From Piscinibacter gummiphilus (lineage in GTDB: Bacteria > Pseudomonadota > Gammaproteobacteria > Burkholderiales > Burkholderiaceae_C), in assembly GCF_032681285.1 (NCBI RefSeq), contig NZ_CP136336.1, forward strand, positions 3,707,001-3,771,000: a DNA stretch of 64,000 nt, given 5' to 3'. The translations under genes and the position numbers were made by a program. Within the stretch, counting starts at the first letter, position 1, and every line of letters starts with the position of its first letter. A model generated the notes under the pieces. The model made no database searches. It was not told where the DNA came from and was given only the letters and a program-made list of their open reading frames with translations. Positions 9,616 through 17,758 of the stretch are shown here, one piece after another.

Positions 9616-10899
9616 TCATGGCGCGCCGTGGATCTCGCGCAGCAGGGCCAGTGCGCGATCGGCACGCACGTCGTGTTCTTCGGCCATGCGGCGGGCCACA
9701 CGGTCGATCTCATCGCCGGAAGCCCCGGCGGCGAGGGCCACGTTGCGAGCGTGCAGGGCCATGTGGCCGCGCTGGATGCCTTCGGTGGAGAGCGCGCGCA
9801 ACGCACCGAGGTTTTGTGCGAGCCCCACGGCGGCGGCGATCTCGCCCAGCTCCTGCGCCGTCTGCACCTGAAGGATCTTCAATGCGATGCGTGCCAGCGG
9901 GTGCGTCTTGGTCGCCCCGCCCACCAGCCCCACCGGCATCGGCAGCTCGATGGTGCCCACGAGCGCGCCGCTGGCGTCGCGCTCCCACTGCGTGAGCGAG
10001 GTGTAGCGCCCGGCGCGGCAGGCATATGCGTGGGCGCCGGCCTCGACGGCGCGCCAGTCGTTGCCGGTCGCCACGATCACGGGGTCGATGCCGTTCATGA
10101 TCCCCTTGTTGTGCGTGGCCGCGCGGTAGGGGTCGACGGTGGCGAAGCTGCAGGCGTCGAGGATGCCGTCGACGATCTGCTCGCCGCTTCGCTCCTTCGT
10201 CGCCAGCACCTCGGGCGTGAGGCGGACCCGGGCACGGGCCAGGCGCAGGTCGGCCAGGTTGGAGAGGATGCGCAGCCGCACGCTGCCGCCGGTGATGCGC
10301 TCGACGAGCGGCGACACCGCTTCGGCCATCGTGTTCACCGCATTCGCCCCCATGGCATCCCGCACGTCGACGATGAGATGCAGCGCGACCATCGGGCCGC
10401 GTGGCGTTTCGGGGAACAGGTGCACTTCGATGTCGCGACACCCGCCGCCCAGGCGCACCAGCACCTGGTCGCGGCTGTTGGCGATCGCGAGGATCTCATC
10501 GCGCTGCTTGAACAGTGCCTGGCGCGCGCCGAAGGGGTCCGACAGCCCGATCACCTGCACCTGCGCGCGCATCAGCGGGCCGGTGCTGGACGTCTCGAAG
10601 CCGCCACCCGCACGCGCCAGCTTGGCCATGTACGACGCCGCGGCCACCACCGAGGGCTCTTCCACCACCATCGGCACGAGCACGTCGCGCCCGTTGACGA
10701 CGAAGTTGCCCGCCACACCGAACGGCAGCTCGAAGGTGCCGATGGTGTTTTCGATCATCCCGTCGGCGCGTGCGACTCCGAGTGCACCAGGCTCTGCGAT
10801 GGCACGGCGCTCGTCGTCGTCGAGGTCGGCGGCCGAGGCGATGTGAGCCAGGCGCTGAGCCGGTGTGAGCGCGCGGAAGTTGGCGAGGCGGGAGTCCAT
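9616..10899 (-). CDS. mvaA: Hydroxymethylglutaryl-CoA reductase, class II (degradative)
   Basis: This 427-residue enzyme interconverts mevalonate and HMG-CoA; in this setting it most likely oxidises mevalonate. Class II signatures are clear: [18 protein letters not shown] near residue 49, [13 protein letters not shown] near 181, and the cofactor and catalytic segments. The catalytic set known from the Pseudomonas mevalonii enzyme aligns with a constant offset of two: Glu81 (in EEPSVV), Lys265 (in THNKG), Asp281 (in GNDWRA) and His379 (in [10 protein letters not shown]). It is the first gene of the operon and shares a divergent promoter region with a MocR regulator. No mevalonate kinase or isoprenoid gene is near, which supports the catabolic direction. 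Confidence 0.95.
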   Translation of the reverse strand: MDSRLANFRALTPAQRLAHIASAADLDDDERRAIAEPGALGVARADGMIENTIGTFELPFGVAGNFVVNGRDVLVPMVVEEPSVVAAASYMAKLARAGGGFETSSTGPLMRAQVQVIGLSDPFGARQALFKQRDEILAIANSRDQVLVRLGGGCRDIEVHLFPETPRGPMVALHLIVDVRDAMGANAVNTMAEAVSPLVERITGGSVRLRILSNLADLRLARARVRLTPEVLATKERSGEQIVDGILDACSFATVDPYRAATHNKGIMNGIDPVIVATGNDWRAVEAGAHAYACRAGRYTSLTQWERDASGALVGTIELPMPVGLVGGATKTHPLARIALKILQVQTAQELGEIAAAVGLAQNLGALRALSTEGIQRGHMALHARNVALAAGASGDEIDRVARRMAEEHDVRADRALALLREIHGAP

Positions 10900-10941
10900 G
10901 TGTGCTGCATTGCGGTTGCGTTGGAGGACACTTTAGGAACG

Positions 10942-10965
10942 CTGTACCAGCTTGCACAGGTACAG
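10942..10965. promoter_or_regulatory. Inverted repeat CTGTACC-N10-GGTACAG, candidate operator
   Basis: A perfect 7-bp dyad (CTGTACC at 10942-10948, GGTACAG at 10959-10965) separated by 10 bases lies 43 bases upstream of mvaA and 52 bases upstream of the chosen start of the MocR regulator. It is well placed to be the regulator's binding site for the divergent promoters. A related half-site (CGCTGT-G-CC) recurs at 10986-10994. Confidence 0.55.
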
Positions 10966-10974
10966 TTTTTCGGG

Positions 10975-10991
10975 ACAGCGAGGCCCGCTGT
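10975..10991. promoter_or_regulatory. Second inverted repeat ACAGCG-N5-CGCTGT
   Basis: A perfect 6-bp dyad with a 5-base spacer lies immediately before the ribosome-binding site of the MocR-type gene. CGCTGT followed by a purine and CC occurs both here (10986-10994) and at 10940-10948, so the two dyads share a half-site. This is compatible with autoregulation by one protein binding several related half-sites. Confidence 0.4.
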
Positions 10992-11017
10992 GCCAGACAC
11001 CCGGAGGCGCTGACACC

Positions 11018-12430
11018 ATGCGCGGCATGAGCACGACATCACCGACCACCTCCGTTGCACAGTCGCTGGCCGACAGCATCGAGCACCAGATCCGAAGCGG
11101 CCAACTCAAGCCTGGCGACAAGCTGCCCTCGCTGCGCGACCTCGCGCGCCTGCATGGCCACGCGAAGAACACGGTCGTCTCGGCGTTCGAGACGCTCGTG
11201 GCCCGCGGGCTCGTGTTGCCCCGGCGCGGCTCGGGCTACTACGTCCAGGCGCTGCCCGGCCCGGCACCCCATGAAGAAGAGGCAGGCTCGCTCGGGCGCG
11301 CGATGGACATCGTCTGGCTGATGCGCGAGCAGCTGAAGGCCGAACCCGGCACGCTCTCGGTGGGCGATGGGTTTCCGCCGGTGGAATGGCTGTCGGAGGC
11401 CCGGCTCGACAAGTACCACCACAAGGTCGTGCGCACGGGGCTCGGTGCACTCTTTCGCTATGGCAGCCGCCATGGCTACGAGCCACTGCGCCTGCACCTC
11501 GTGCGCAAGCTGGCAGATTTCGGCATCGGGGCCGAGCCCCGGCAGATCGTGCTCACCCACGGCGCCAACGAAGCGATGGACATGGTGATCCGCTACTTCG
11601 TGCCGCCGGGCGCGGCAGTGCTCGTCGATGACCCGGGCTACTACCCGCTCTTCGGCAAGTTGAAGCTCGCGGGGGCGCACATCGTGGGCGTCCCCCGGCT
11701 GGCCGACGGGCCAGACCTCGAAGCGCTGGAGCAGCAGCTCATCGAGCACCGCCCTCGCCTCTTCTTCACGCAATCGCTCGGCCACAACCCGACTGGCTCC
11801 GACTTGAGCGCCGCGAAGGCGTTCCGGGTGCTTCAGCTGGCGCAGAAGCACAACCTGCTGATCGTCGAGAACGACCCGCTGGCCGACTTCAAGCCGACCG
11901 CCTCGCCGCGCCTCGCATCGCTCGATCAACTGGAGCGCACGATCTACATCGGCAGCTTCTCGAAGTCGTTCTCGGCCGCGCTGCGCGTGGGCTTCATCGC
12001 GTGCGGGGCAGACCTGGCCAGTGATCTCGCCGACCTGAAGGCGCTGATCCACGTGAGCAGCTCCGAGTACTGCGAGCGCACGATCGACGTCATCCTGAGC
12101 GAGGGGCACTACCAGCGCCACCTCACGCGGCTGCGAGCGCGCCTGGGCGAGGCAACCGAAAAGGCCACCGCGCTCTTCGATTCGGTGGGCGCAGACATCT
12201 TTGCGCGCAGCGCACAGTCGCTGTACGTGTGGGCGTCGCTCCCGCGTGTGCCCGACACGCTGGCTTTCGCGCGCGAGCTGCTCCCTCAGAAGATCGTGAT
12301 CGCGCCGGGGCGGGTGTTCTGCGTCGACTCGGCGGCCATCAGCCGATGGTCACGCTTCAACGTCGGCGCGGTGACGGACCCACGGTTCGCGAAGGCGCTG
12401 AAGGCGGCACTGCGGCGCGTCGCGTCCTAA
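11018..12430 (+). CDS. MocR-type regulator (GntR DNA-binding domain fused to aminotransferase fold)
   Basis: This 470-residue protein has an N-terminal GntR winged helix (residues about 14-80: PSLRDLARLHGHAKNTVVSAFETL) and a fold type I PLP aminotransferase domain (about 110-470). The PLP lysine lies in YIGSFSKSFS; the NPTG and ENDP elements that hold the cofactor are present. ATG 11018 has GGAGG ten bases upstream; a second in-frame ATG is at 11027. MocR proteins use a PLP-bound effector domain to regulate neighbouring genes. Here the neighbour is the mvaA operon, so it is the likely controller of mevalonate catabolism. The natural effector is unknown; nothing in the operon is PLP-dependent. 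Confidence 0.9.
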   Translation: MRGMSTTSPTTSVAQSLADSIEHQIRSGQLKPGDKLPSLRDLARLHGHAKNTVVSAFETLVARGLVLPRRGSGYYVQALPGPAPHEEEAGSLGRAMDIVWLMREQLKAEPGTLSVGDGFPPVEWLSEARLDKYHHKVVRTGLGALFRYGSRHGYEPLRLHLVRKLADFGIGAEPRQIVLTHGANEAMDMVIRYFVPPGAAVLVDDPGYYPLFGKLKLAGAHIVGVPRLADGPDLEALEQQLIEHRPRLFFTQSLGHNPTGSDLSAAKAFRVLQLAQKHNLLIVENDPLADFKPTASPRLASLDQLERTIYIGSFSKSFSAALRVGFIACGADLASDLADLKALIHVSSSEYCERTIDVILSEGHYQRHLTRLRARLGEATEKATALFDSVGADIFARSAQSLYVWASLPRVPDTLAFARELLPQKIVIAPGRVFCVDSAAISRWSRFNVGAVTDPRFAKALKAALRRVAS

Positions 12431-12575
12431 CCCTCTACCTGCGGGTACTCATCGACGGAGCGTGAATCCTTCGCAATCGGCACGCACTGCGCACTGTCCG
12501 CCGAATCTGTGCCAACAACACGCTTCTTGCGTCGCTTCTACTGCCGACCTCACGTTGGCTTCAGGAGCTTCGCAC

Positions 12576-13712
12576 ATGAAACGCATCTGTCGATCGCTGG
12601 CCGTGTTCATCTGTCTCGTCGTCGCTTCGCTTGCGCAGGCGGCACAGGGCGTCACGAGCGAGTCCATCACCCTTCTGCAGACGGCAGACCTCTCAGGCAC
12701 ACGCGCACCCCTCGTCAAGGAACTGAACGTGGGATGGCAGGCCTATCTGGCCCATGTGAACGCGCAAGGCGGCGTGCACGGACGCAAGGTGATCCTGCGC
12801 TCCGAAGACGACGGCTACGTGGTCGAGAAGACCCGGCAGATCGTCATGGAGCGCATCCGGCACGACGACATCTTCGCGGTCGTGTCGACCATCGGCACGT
12901 CCAACGCGGCGGCCACCCTGCCGCTGCTGAAAGCGGCCAACGTGCCGCTCATCGCACCGTTCTCCGGCGCGGAGGAGTTGCGCCGCAACGGTGGACGCAA
13001 CGTGTTCCACATTCGTGCGAGCTACGCGCAGGAAGTCGAGAAGATGGTCGAGCACGTGCTGACCCTCGGCCTGCGCCGTGTGGCCGTGTTCTATGACGAC
13101 GATGCCTTTGGGCAAGACGTGCTCAAGGCCGCCGAAGGAGCGCTCGCCGCCCGGAGCCTCAAGCTCGTGGCCCAGGGACGCGTCTCGCGCGGAAGCGCGG
13201 AAGTCACCGAGGCCGTTCAGCAAATCTCCCGTGCAGCGCCACAGGTGGTGATCTGCGGGTCGTTCGGTAAGTCGCTGGTGGCCTTCGTGGGCCAGATGAA
13301 GTCCACCGGCACAGCGCCGAGCTTCTATGCGTTGAGCTTCTTTCCGGCCGGGCCGTCCATCGCGCAGTTGGGGCCGGACGCGCGCGGCATCAGCGTCACC
13401 CAGGTGATGCCGCGAACCGATTCGGTGGGGAGTGCGCTCGTGCGCGAGTTCCAGGCGCTCCTGAACAAGCATGCACCCGGCACCAAGACCACCCCCATCA
13501 GCCTGGAGGGTTATGTGACGGCGAAGGTCACGGTCGAAGGGCTCCGGCGAGCGGGGCCCAACCCGACGCGGGAGCGATTCGTCGTCGCACTGGAGTCGCT
13601 GCGCGACTTCGACCTCGGCTCGCTTCGGCTCACCTACGGCCCTCACAACCGCTCAGGCCTTCGGTTCGTCGACATCTCCGTCGTCGGCGAAACCGGCCGT
13701 CTTCTGCACTGA
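12576..13712 (+). CDS. Type I periplasmic-binding protein (LivK-like), without adjacent permeases
   Basis: This 378-residue protein has a signal peptide (MKRICRSLAVFICLVVASLA, cleavage near AQA-AQG) and a LivK-like fold (ITLLQTADLSGTRA, VNAQGGVHGRKVIL, VSTIGTSNAAATLPLL). ATG 12576 is preceded by AGGAG at eight bases. The start region is 145 bases downstream of the MocR gene on the same strand. It is only distantly similar to the binding protein at 8372-9565, so it is not a recent duplicate. It could feed the same permease with another ligand or act as a sensor. No permease or ATPase gene accompanies it. Confidence 0.85.
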   Translation: MKRICRSLAVFICLVVASLAQAAQGVTSESITLLQTADLSGTRAPLVKELNVGWQAYLAHVNAQGGVHGRKVILRSEDDGYVVEKTRQIVMERIRHDDIFAVVSTIGTSNAAATLPLLKAANVPLIAPFSGAEELRRNGGRNVFHIRASYAQEVEKMVEHVLTLGLRRVAVFYDDDAFGQDVLKAAEGALAARSLKLVAQGRVSRGSAEVTEAVQQISRAAPQVVICGSFGKSLVAFVGQMKSTGTAPSFYALSFFPAGPSIAQLGPDARGISVTQVMPRTDSVGSALVREFQALLNKHAPGTKTTPISLEGYVTAKVTVEGLRRAGPNPTRERFVVALESLRDFDLGSLRLTYGPHNRSGLRFVDISVVGETGRLLH

Positions 13713-13717
13713 GCACG

Positions 13718-13731
13718 CGCCGCTTGCGGCG
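13718..13731. terminator. Short GC hairpin between convergent genes
   Basis: CGCCG-CTTG-CGGCG lies in the 23-base gap between the binding-protein gene and the convergent vapC gene and is followed by TTCCTC on the plus strand. The run of T is too short for a convincing intrinsic terminator, so this is a weak call. Confidence 0.3.
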
Positions 13732-13735
13732 TTCC

Positions 13736-14140
13736 TCATGAGCTGCGGATCCAGTTCTCCACCCGCAAGCCCTCGACCCGCTTGAAATGCCGCACGCTGT
13801 CGGTCACCAGCACCGCGCCGAGCGAGAGCGCGTGGGCGGCGATCATCTCGTCGAAGTCGCCCAGCGTGTGGCCCTTGGCGCGCAGCTTCGCGCGCAGGAG
13901 GCCGTGGAACTCGGCGCAGGCGTCGTCCCAGGGCTCGGTGCGCGCCACGGAGAGAAAGGCATCCACATAACGCTCGAGCTGGATCGCCTTGGGCTTGAGT
14001 GCCACGCCGTAGCGCATTTCGGCGTTGGTGATGGCCGAGATGCACCACTCGTCGGGCTGCAGGCGCGAGAGGCGGCTGTCGAGGCCGGCGGTGCCGCGCA
14101 TCGCGGCGGTGGCGGTGTTGGTGTCGAGCAGGTAGAGCAT
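13736..14140 (-). CDS. vapC: PIN-domain ribonuclease toxin of a VapBC pair
   Basis: This 134-residue PIN-domain protein carries the acidic residues of the active site: Asp6 in YLLDTNT, Glu41 in ITNAEMRYG, Asp97 in GDFDEMIAAHA and Asp114 in LVTDSVRHF. VapC proteins are Mg-dependent RNases that cut RNAs, often initiator tRNA, when released from their antitoxin. The start (ATG 14140) overlaps the stop of the antitoxin gene (ATGA), the usual coupling for this family. Confidence 0.9.
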   Translation of the reverse strand: MLYLLDTNTATAAMRGTAGLDSRLSRLQPDEWCISAITNAEMRYGVALKPKAIQLERYVDAFLSVARTEPWDDACAEFHGLLRAKLRAKGHTLGDFDEMIAAHALSLGAVLVTDSVRHFKRVEGLRVENWIRSS

Positions 14141-14403
14141 CACTCGACCCAGGTGTCGAAGGGGTCGCGCGGCTGGGTGCCCTGCGCACGCTCGGGGAAG
14201 GCGTCGTCGGGCAGCTCGCCCAGCTGGTGGCGCAGGGCCATGAACTCCACCCACGACAGCTCGGGCCGCGCCGACAGGATGACGTTGCCGGTGCGCGGGT
14301 CGCGGCGGATGTAGACCTCGTCACCCTCGAAGCGGAATTCGGCCGGCAGGCGCACGGCCTGGCTGCCTCCGTTGGTGAAGAGCTTGGCGGTCTTGTAGGT
14401 CAT
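14140..14403 (-). CDS. vapB: VapB antitoxin (AbrB/MazE-like swapped-hairpin fold)
   Basis: This 87-residue antitoxin starts with the swapped-hairpin DNA-binding motif typical of VapB ([20 protein letters not shown]). Its C-terminus has the acidic and aromatic segment (DPFDTWVE) that usually threads into the toxin groove. It precedes vapC by a four-base overlap. The operator-like dyad just upstream fits autoregulation by the VapBC complex. Confidence 0.9.
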   Translation of the reverse strand: MTYKTAKLFTNGGSQAVRLPAEFRFEGDEVYIRRDPRTGNVILSARPELSWVEFMALRHQLGELPDDAFPERAQGTQPRDPFDTWVE

Positions 14404-14414
14404 GGGCGGGCCCT

Positions 14415-14450
14415 CGAAGGCGTCTCTATTTCAGTATAGACACGCCTTCG
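14415..14450 (-). promoter_or_regulatory. vapBC promoter/operator dyad
   Basis: CGAAGGCGT (14415-14423) and its exact complement ACGCCTTCG (14442-14450) flank an 18-base centre. GGGCCC lies just outside both arms with a one-base offset. On the minus strand the centre contains TATACT (14438 to 14433), a good -10 box about 30 bases upstream of the vapB start. The -35 element is not obvious. The dyad around the -10 fits repression by the VapBC complex. Confidence 0.5.
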
Positions 14451-14462
14451 GGCCCGCAGGCG

Positions 14463-14750
14463 CTATGACAGCAGGCCCGGTCGGGTATCGGTGGGCGCGG
14501 CTAGCGCGCCGTGTTCGAGGTCGCTCATCAGCGTGTCCGCCCAGGCCGATTCGCTGTCGGTGGCGTAGAAGCGCGATTCGCCGGTCGAGCGGCGCTTGAC
14601 CACCAGCACCCCACCGGCCAGACGGAACAGCTGCGCCAGTGGCGACGAGCGGTCGGCCTGGATCTCGAAGTCGTTGGCGTCGTAGCCGGCCGACGAGAGC
14701 ATCTGGCCCACGGCCTGCACCTGGCGCTGGAAACGGGGAAGGTCTGACAT
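14463..14750 (-). CDS. Small hypothetical protein downstream of the SNF2 helicase
   Basis: This is a 95-residue protein I cannot assign to a family. ATG 14750 follows AGGGGG closely. It is predicted soluble and mixed alpha/beta, with a central LAQLFRLAGGVLVVKRRSTGESRFY section and a Trp-containing C-terminal helix (ESAWADTLMSDLE). It lies 111 bases downstream of the SNF2-type gene on the same strand, with a small inverted repeat between them, so it may be in the same unit. Confidence 0.6.
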   Translation of the reverse strand: MSDLPRFQRQVQAVGQMLSSAGYDANDFEIQADRSSPLAQLFRLAGGVLVVKRRSTGESRFYATDSESAWADTLMSDLEHGALAAPTDTRPGLLS

Positions 14751-14767
14751 GTTGCCCCCTGCATGAA

Positions 14768-14784
14768 GTCTCTGTAGCAGAGAC
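14768..14784. repeat. Inverted repeat GTCTCTG-TAG-CAGAGAC
   Basis: A perfect 7-bp stem with a 3-base loop lies in the gap between the SNF2 gene and the small gene at 14463-14750, 18 bases before the start of the latter. There is no T-run on either side, so it is more likely an operator or a leader hairpin than an intrinsic terminator. Confidence 0.4.
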
Positions 14785-14861
14785 ACCATGATGGAAGCGT
14801 GTTCCAGTGCCGCGTGTAGGAAAAATCCGCGTCGAACCGTCGGCCCGCTGCGGATCTATTC

Positions 14862-17702
14862 CTACTCTCCGCCCAGGGGTTTGAAGAGCTCGTCGAAGTC
14901 TTGCGTGGTGAGCGCCGCGTCGCTGGCCACGCCGGAGAGCAGCGAGTCGGCGAGGCCCGCCTTGCGCGCCTGCAGATCGAGCATCTTGTCTTCCACCGTG
15001 CCGCTGGCGAGCAGCTTGTAGACGAAGACGGGCTTGTCTTGCCCAATGCGGTAGGCGCGGTCGATGGCCTGCTGCTCGACGGCCGGGTTCCACCAGGGGT
15101 CGTAGAGGATGACGGTGTCGGCCGCGGTGAGGTTGAGGCCCACGCCGCCCGCCTTCAGGCTGATGAGGAAGAGCGGCGTGTTGCCCTGCTGGAATTTCTC
15201 GACCAGCGCCCCGCGGTCTTTCGTCTCGCCGGTGAGCAGCAGGTAGGGCAGCTTCAGGCGCTGCAGCTCCAGCTCGATGAGGCCCAGCATCTCGGTGAAC
15301 TGCGAGAAGAGCAGCACACGCCGGCCGTCTTCCACGAGCGTGGGCAGGAGGTCGAGCAGCAGCTCCATCTTGGCCGACGGATGGTGCGGACGTGCGGGCG
15401 CGTCGCCCCTGTCGGCGTTGTCGCCGGTCTTGAGCAGGCGGGGGTCGCAGCACACCTGGCGCAGCCGCAGCAGCGCATCGAGCACCATGATCTGGCTGCG
15501 CGCCAGACCCTGCTGCGCGATCACCTCGCGCAGCTTGCTGTCCATGGTGGCCCGCACGGTCTCGTAGAGGTCGCGCTGGGTGCCGGTGAGCTCGACGCGC
15601 AGGAGCGTCTCGGTCTTCTCGGGCAGCTCGCGCGCCACCTGCTGCTTGGTGCGCCGCAAGAGGAAAGGCTTCACGCGACGCGCCAGCTGCTGCGCCCGCA
15701 GCGTGTCCTGGCGGCGCTCGATGGGCGTGCGGTAGTGCTCGCGGAACTGCGCCTCGCTGCCGAGCAGGCCGGGGCACACGAAATCGATCAGGCTCCACAG
15801 CTCGCCGAGGTGGTTTTCGAGCGGCGTGCCTGAGAGGCACAAGCGGTGGCGGGCGTTCAGCTCCTTCACCGAGAGCGCTGCCTGGCTGCGCGAATTCTTG
15901 ATGCGCTGGGCTTCGTCGAGCATCACGTAGTGCCACTCCTGCACCCCGTGGGTGGCCATGTCGCGCATGGCCAGCGGGTAACTCGTGACGACGAGGTGGG
16001 CGCCGGCGATCTCCTTGAAGTGGCGCGCGCGCTGCGCACCGTGCAGCACCACGAGCTTGAGCTGGGGCGTGAAACGGCGCGCCTCGGTCTCCCAGTTGCC
16101 GATGAGGCTCGTGGGCACGATCACGAGGCTCGGGCGGTCGAGGCGGCCGGCGTCGAGTTCGGCCTGCAGGAGCGCGAGCGCCTGCAGCGTCTTGCCCAGG
16201 CCCATGTCGTCGGCCAGGATGCCGCCCAGGCGCGAGCGGCGCAGGAAGTCCATCCACGCGAGGCCGTCGAGCTGGTAGTGGCGCAGCGTCGCCTGCACGT
16301 TGGGCGAGGCGTCGATGGCGGGCAGGCCGCCGTCGGCGTTGAGCAGCTTCACCTGCTCCATCAACTCGGTGTAGCTGGGTGGCGCGGTCACCCTGCCGGC
16401 CTGCTCCAACGACTCGAGCGTGCCCAGGTCGAAGCGCGACAGGCGCAACGCGCTCGTTCGCTCGCCCATGCGGAAGACGCTGCGCAGCCACTCCATCAGC
16501 GGCAGCACACGCGCCACCGGCAGGCGCAGCAGGCGCTGGCGCGGCGCGGTGCCGGGGGTCGGCGCCGCTTCCACCGACCAGGGCACCAGCACCTCGCTGC
16601 CTTCGCCGCGGCCCACCAGGGCCTCGGTGTCGAGCCAGCCGTTTTGCACCAGGCTCACCAGCAGCGGCACCAGGTTGACCGGCTCGCCATCGACCGTGAC
16701 GCGCAGGCCCACGTTGAACCAGTGGCCGCCCGGCTCTTCGCCGATGTCGACCGACCAGTCGTCGGCCTGGTGCAGCTCGTACGGGAAATCGTCGGCCACC
16801 TCGACCACCCACCCGCGCCGTTCGAGCTCGGGGATGTGGTGCGCCAGCAGTTCGGGCCAGCGGTCGCGACGCTGCGGCACGAGCAGCATCGGCGAGTGCA
16901 CCTCAGGCCCACCCTGCGCCTGCGTGTGGGCCGGCTGGCGGAGCATCGACTGCCGCGTGGCGCGCTCGACGGCGAGGCCGGCCGAGAGGCTCCAAGGCCG
17001 CAGGTCGAGCTCGCCCACGAGCGAGCGCAAGGCTGCGGCCTCGGCCAACGACTGGCGCTGGAAGTGCCCCATCACGATGCGGCCCGGGCGCTGCGGGTCG
17101 ATCACTTCGGCGAGCGTGGTGGTCGCAGTGCCAGCCGGCGCGTGGTAGTCGAGTGCCTTGCCGACGGGCGGCTGGTAGCGGTAGAGCAATTGAGCCGCGC
17201 CCTGGCGCAGCGTGGAGGCGCGGGCCTGCGCCGAGCCGTATCGGTGGTGCAGCAAGGCCTCGGAAGCCACGTCCACGCAGGTGGTGAGCCTGAGCACCGG
17301 CACGAGCGCGAGCGCGCCCAACTCCAGCATCTCGGGCGGCGGCGGTGGAGCGGGCCGCGCGACGGGCGTGGCGATGCCGGGCTTTTCGGGCAGGCCCTTC
17401 TTGATGCGGATCTGCTGGGCCTCGAAGGCCATCAGCGCGGCGGCCACGTGCTGGCAGTTGTGGCCGGCCGGGCAGGAGCAGCGGCCTTCGAGCTTGGGGC
17501 CGAGGCGGCGGTCTTCCACCCACTGGATGTGCTGCTGGTAGGCGGTGGGGCCAGTGCCCTGCACCCGGCTCACGAGCCGAGGGCCATCCACCTGGAGCGC
17601 CGTCACCGCCTGCTGGGGCTTGAGCTCCATGGCGCGGATCAGGGTGCGGTGGTCGAAGTGTTCGCCCAGGTCGAAGTCTTCGGGTAGCGAGAATGAACTC
17701 AT
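14862..17702 (-). CDS. SNF2/SWI2-family DEAD-like helicase with SWIM zinc finger
   Basis: This 946-residue protein is a Swi2/Snf2 ATPase that would translocate on double-stranded DNA. A SWIM zinc motif is at the N-terminus (Cys75, Cys77, Cys83, His85 in CSCPAGHNCQH). The helicase core starts near residue 485: motif I DDMGLGKT, motif Ia region, motif II DEAQ in VMLDEAQRIKN near 596, motif III SGTPLEN, then the C-terminal lobe with motif V (GGVGLNLTAAD) and motif VI (DRAYRIGQ). ATG 17702 is chosen; a TTG lies two codons upstream and no strong ribosome-binding site is visible. Bacterial SWIM-SNF2 proteins are linked to transcription or repair, but the role here is unknown. Confidence 0.9.
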   Translation of the reverse strand: MSSFSLPEDFDLGEHFDHRTLIRAMELKPQQAVTALQVDGPRLVSRVQGTGPTAYQQHIQWVEDRRLGPKLEGRCSCPAGHNCQHVAAALMAFEAQQIRIKKGLPEKPGIATPVARPAPPPPPEMLELGALALVPVLRLTTCVDVASEALLHHRYGSAQARASTLRQGAAQLLYRYQPPVGKALDYHAPAGTATTTLAEVIDPQRPGRIVMGHFQRQSLAEAAALRSLVGELDLRPWSLSAGLAVERATRQSMLRQPAHTQAQGGPEVHSPMLLVPQRRDRWPELLAHHIPELERRGWVVEVADDFPYELHQADDWSVDIGEEPGGHWFNVGLRVTVDGEPVNLVPLLVSLVQNGWLDTEALVGRGEGSEVLVPWSVEAAPTPGTAPRQRLLRLPVARVLPLMEWLRSVFRMGERTSALRLSRFDLGTLESLEQAGRVTAPPSYTELMEQVKLLNADGGLPAIDASPNVQATLRHYQLDGLAWMDFLRRSRLGGILADDMGLGKTLQALALLQAELDAGRLDRPSLVIVPTSLIGNWETEARRFTPQLKLVVLHGAQRARHFKEIAGAHLVVTSYPLAMRDMATHGVQEWHYVMLDEAQRIKNSRSQAALSVKELNARHRLCLSGTPLENHLGELWSLIDFVCPGLLGSEAQFREHYRTPIERRQDTLRAQQLARRVKPFLLRRTKQQVARELPEKTETLLRVELTGTQRDLYETVRATMDSKLREVIAQQGLARSQIMVLDALLRLRQVCCDPRLLKTGDNADRGDAPARPHHPSAKMELLLDLLPTLVEDGRRVLLFSQFTEMLGLIELELQRLKLPYLLLTGETKDRGALVEKFQQGNTPLFLISLKAGGVGLNLTAADTVILYDPWWNPAVEQQAIDRAYRIGQDKPVFVYKLLASGTVEDKMLDLQARKAGLADSLLSGVASDAALTTQDFDELFKPLGGE

Positions 17703-17758
17703 CGGCAACGTTGTCTGCGGAACCCTGCATTGTCATCTGCCATGAGAAGCTTGAACGC

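Noticed and set aside
14431..16812. 793-codon minus-strand open frame overlapping the SNF2 gene
   Set aside because: It is the same strand but another frame of the SNF2 ATPase gene; only the frame at 14862-17702 has helicase motifs.
13736..17702. Defence island (vapBC plus SNF2 helicase)
   Set aside because: Beyond the toxin-antitoxin pair and the SNF2 ATPase there is no nuclease, methyltransferase or other recognised defence gene, so I did not call a defence system.
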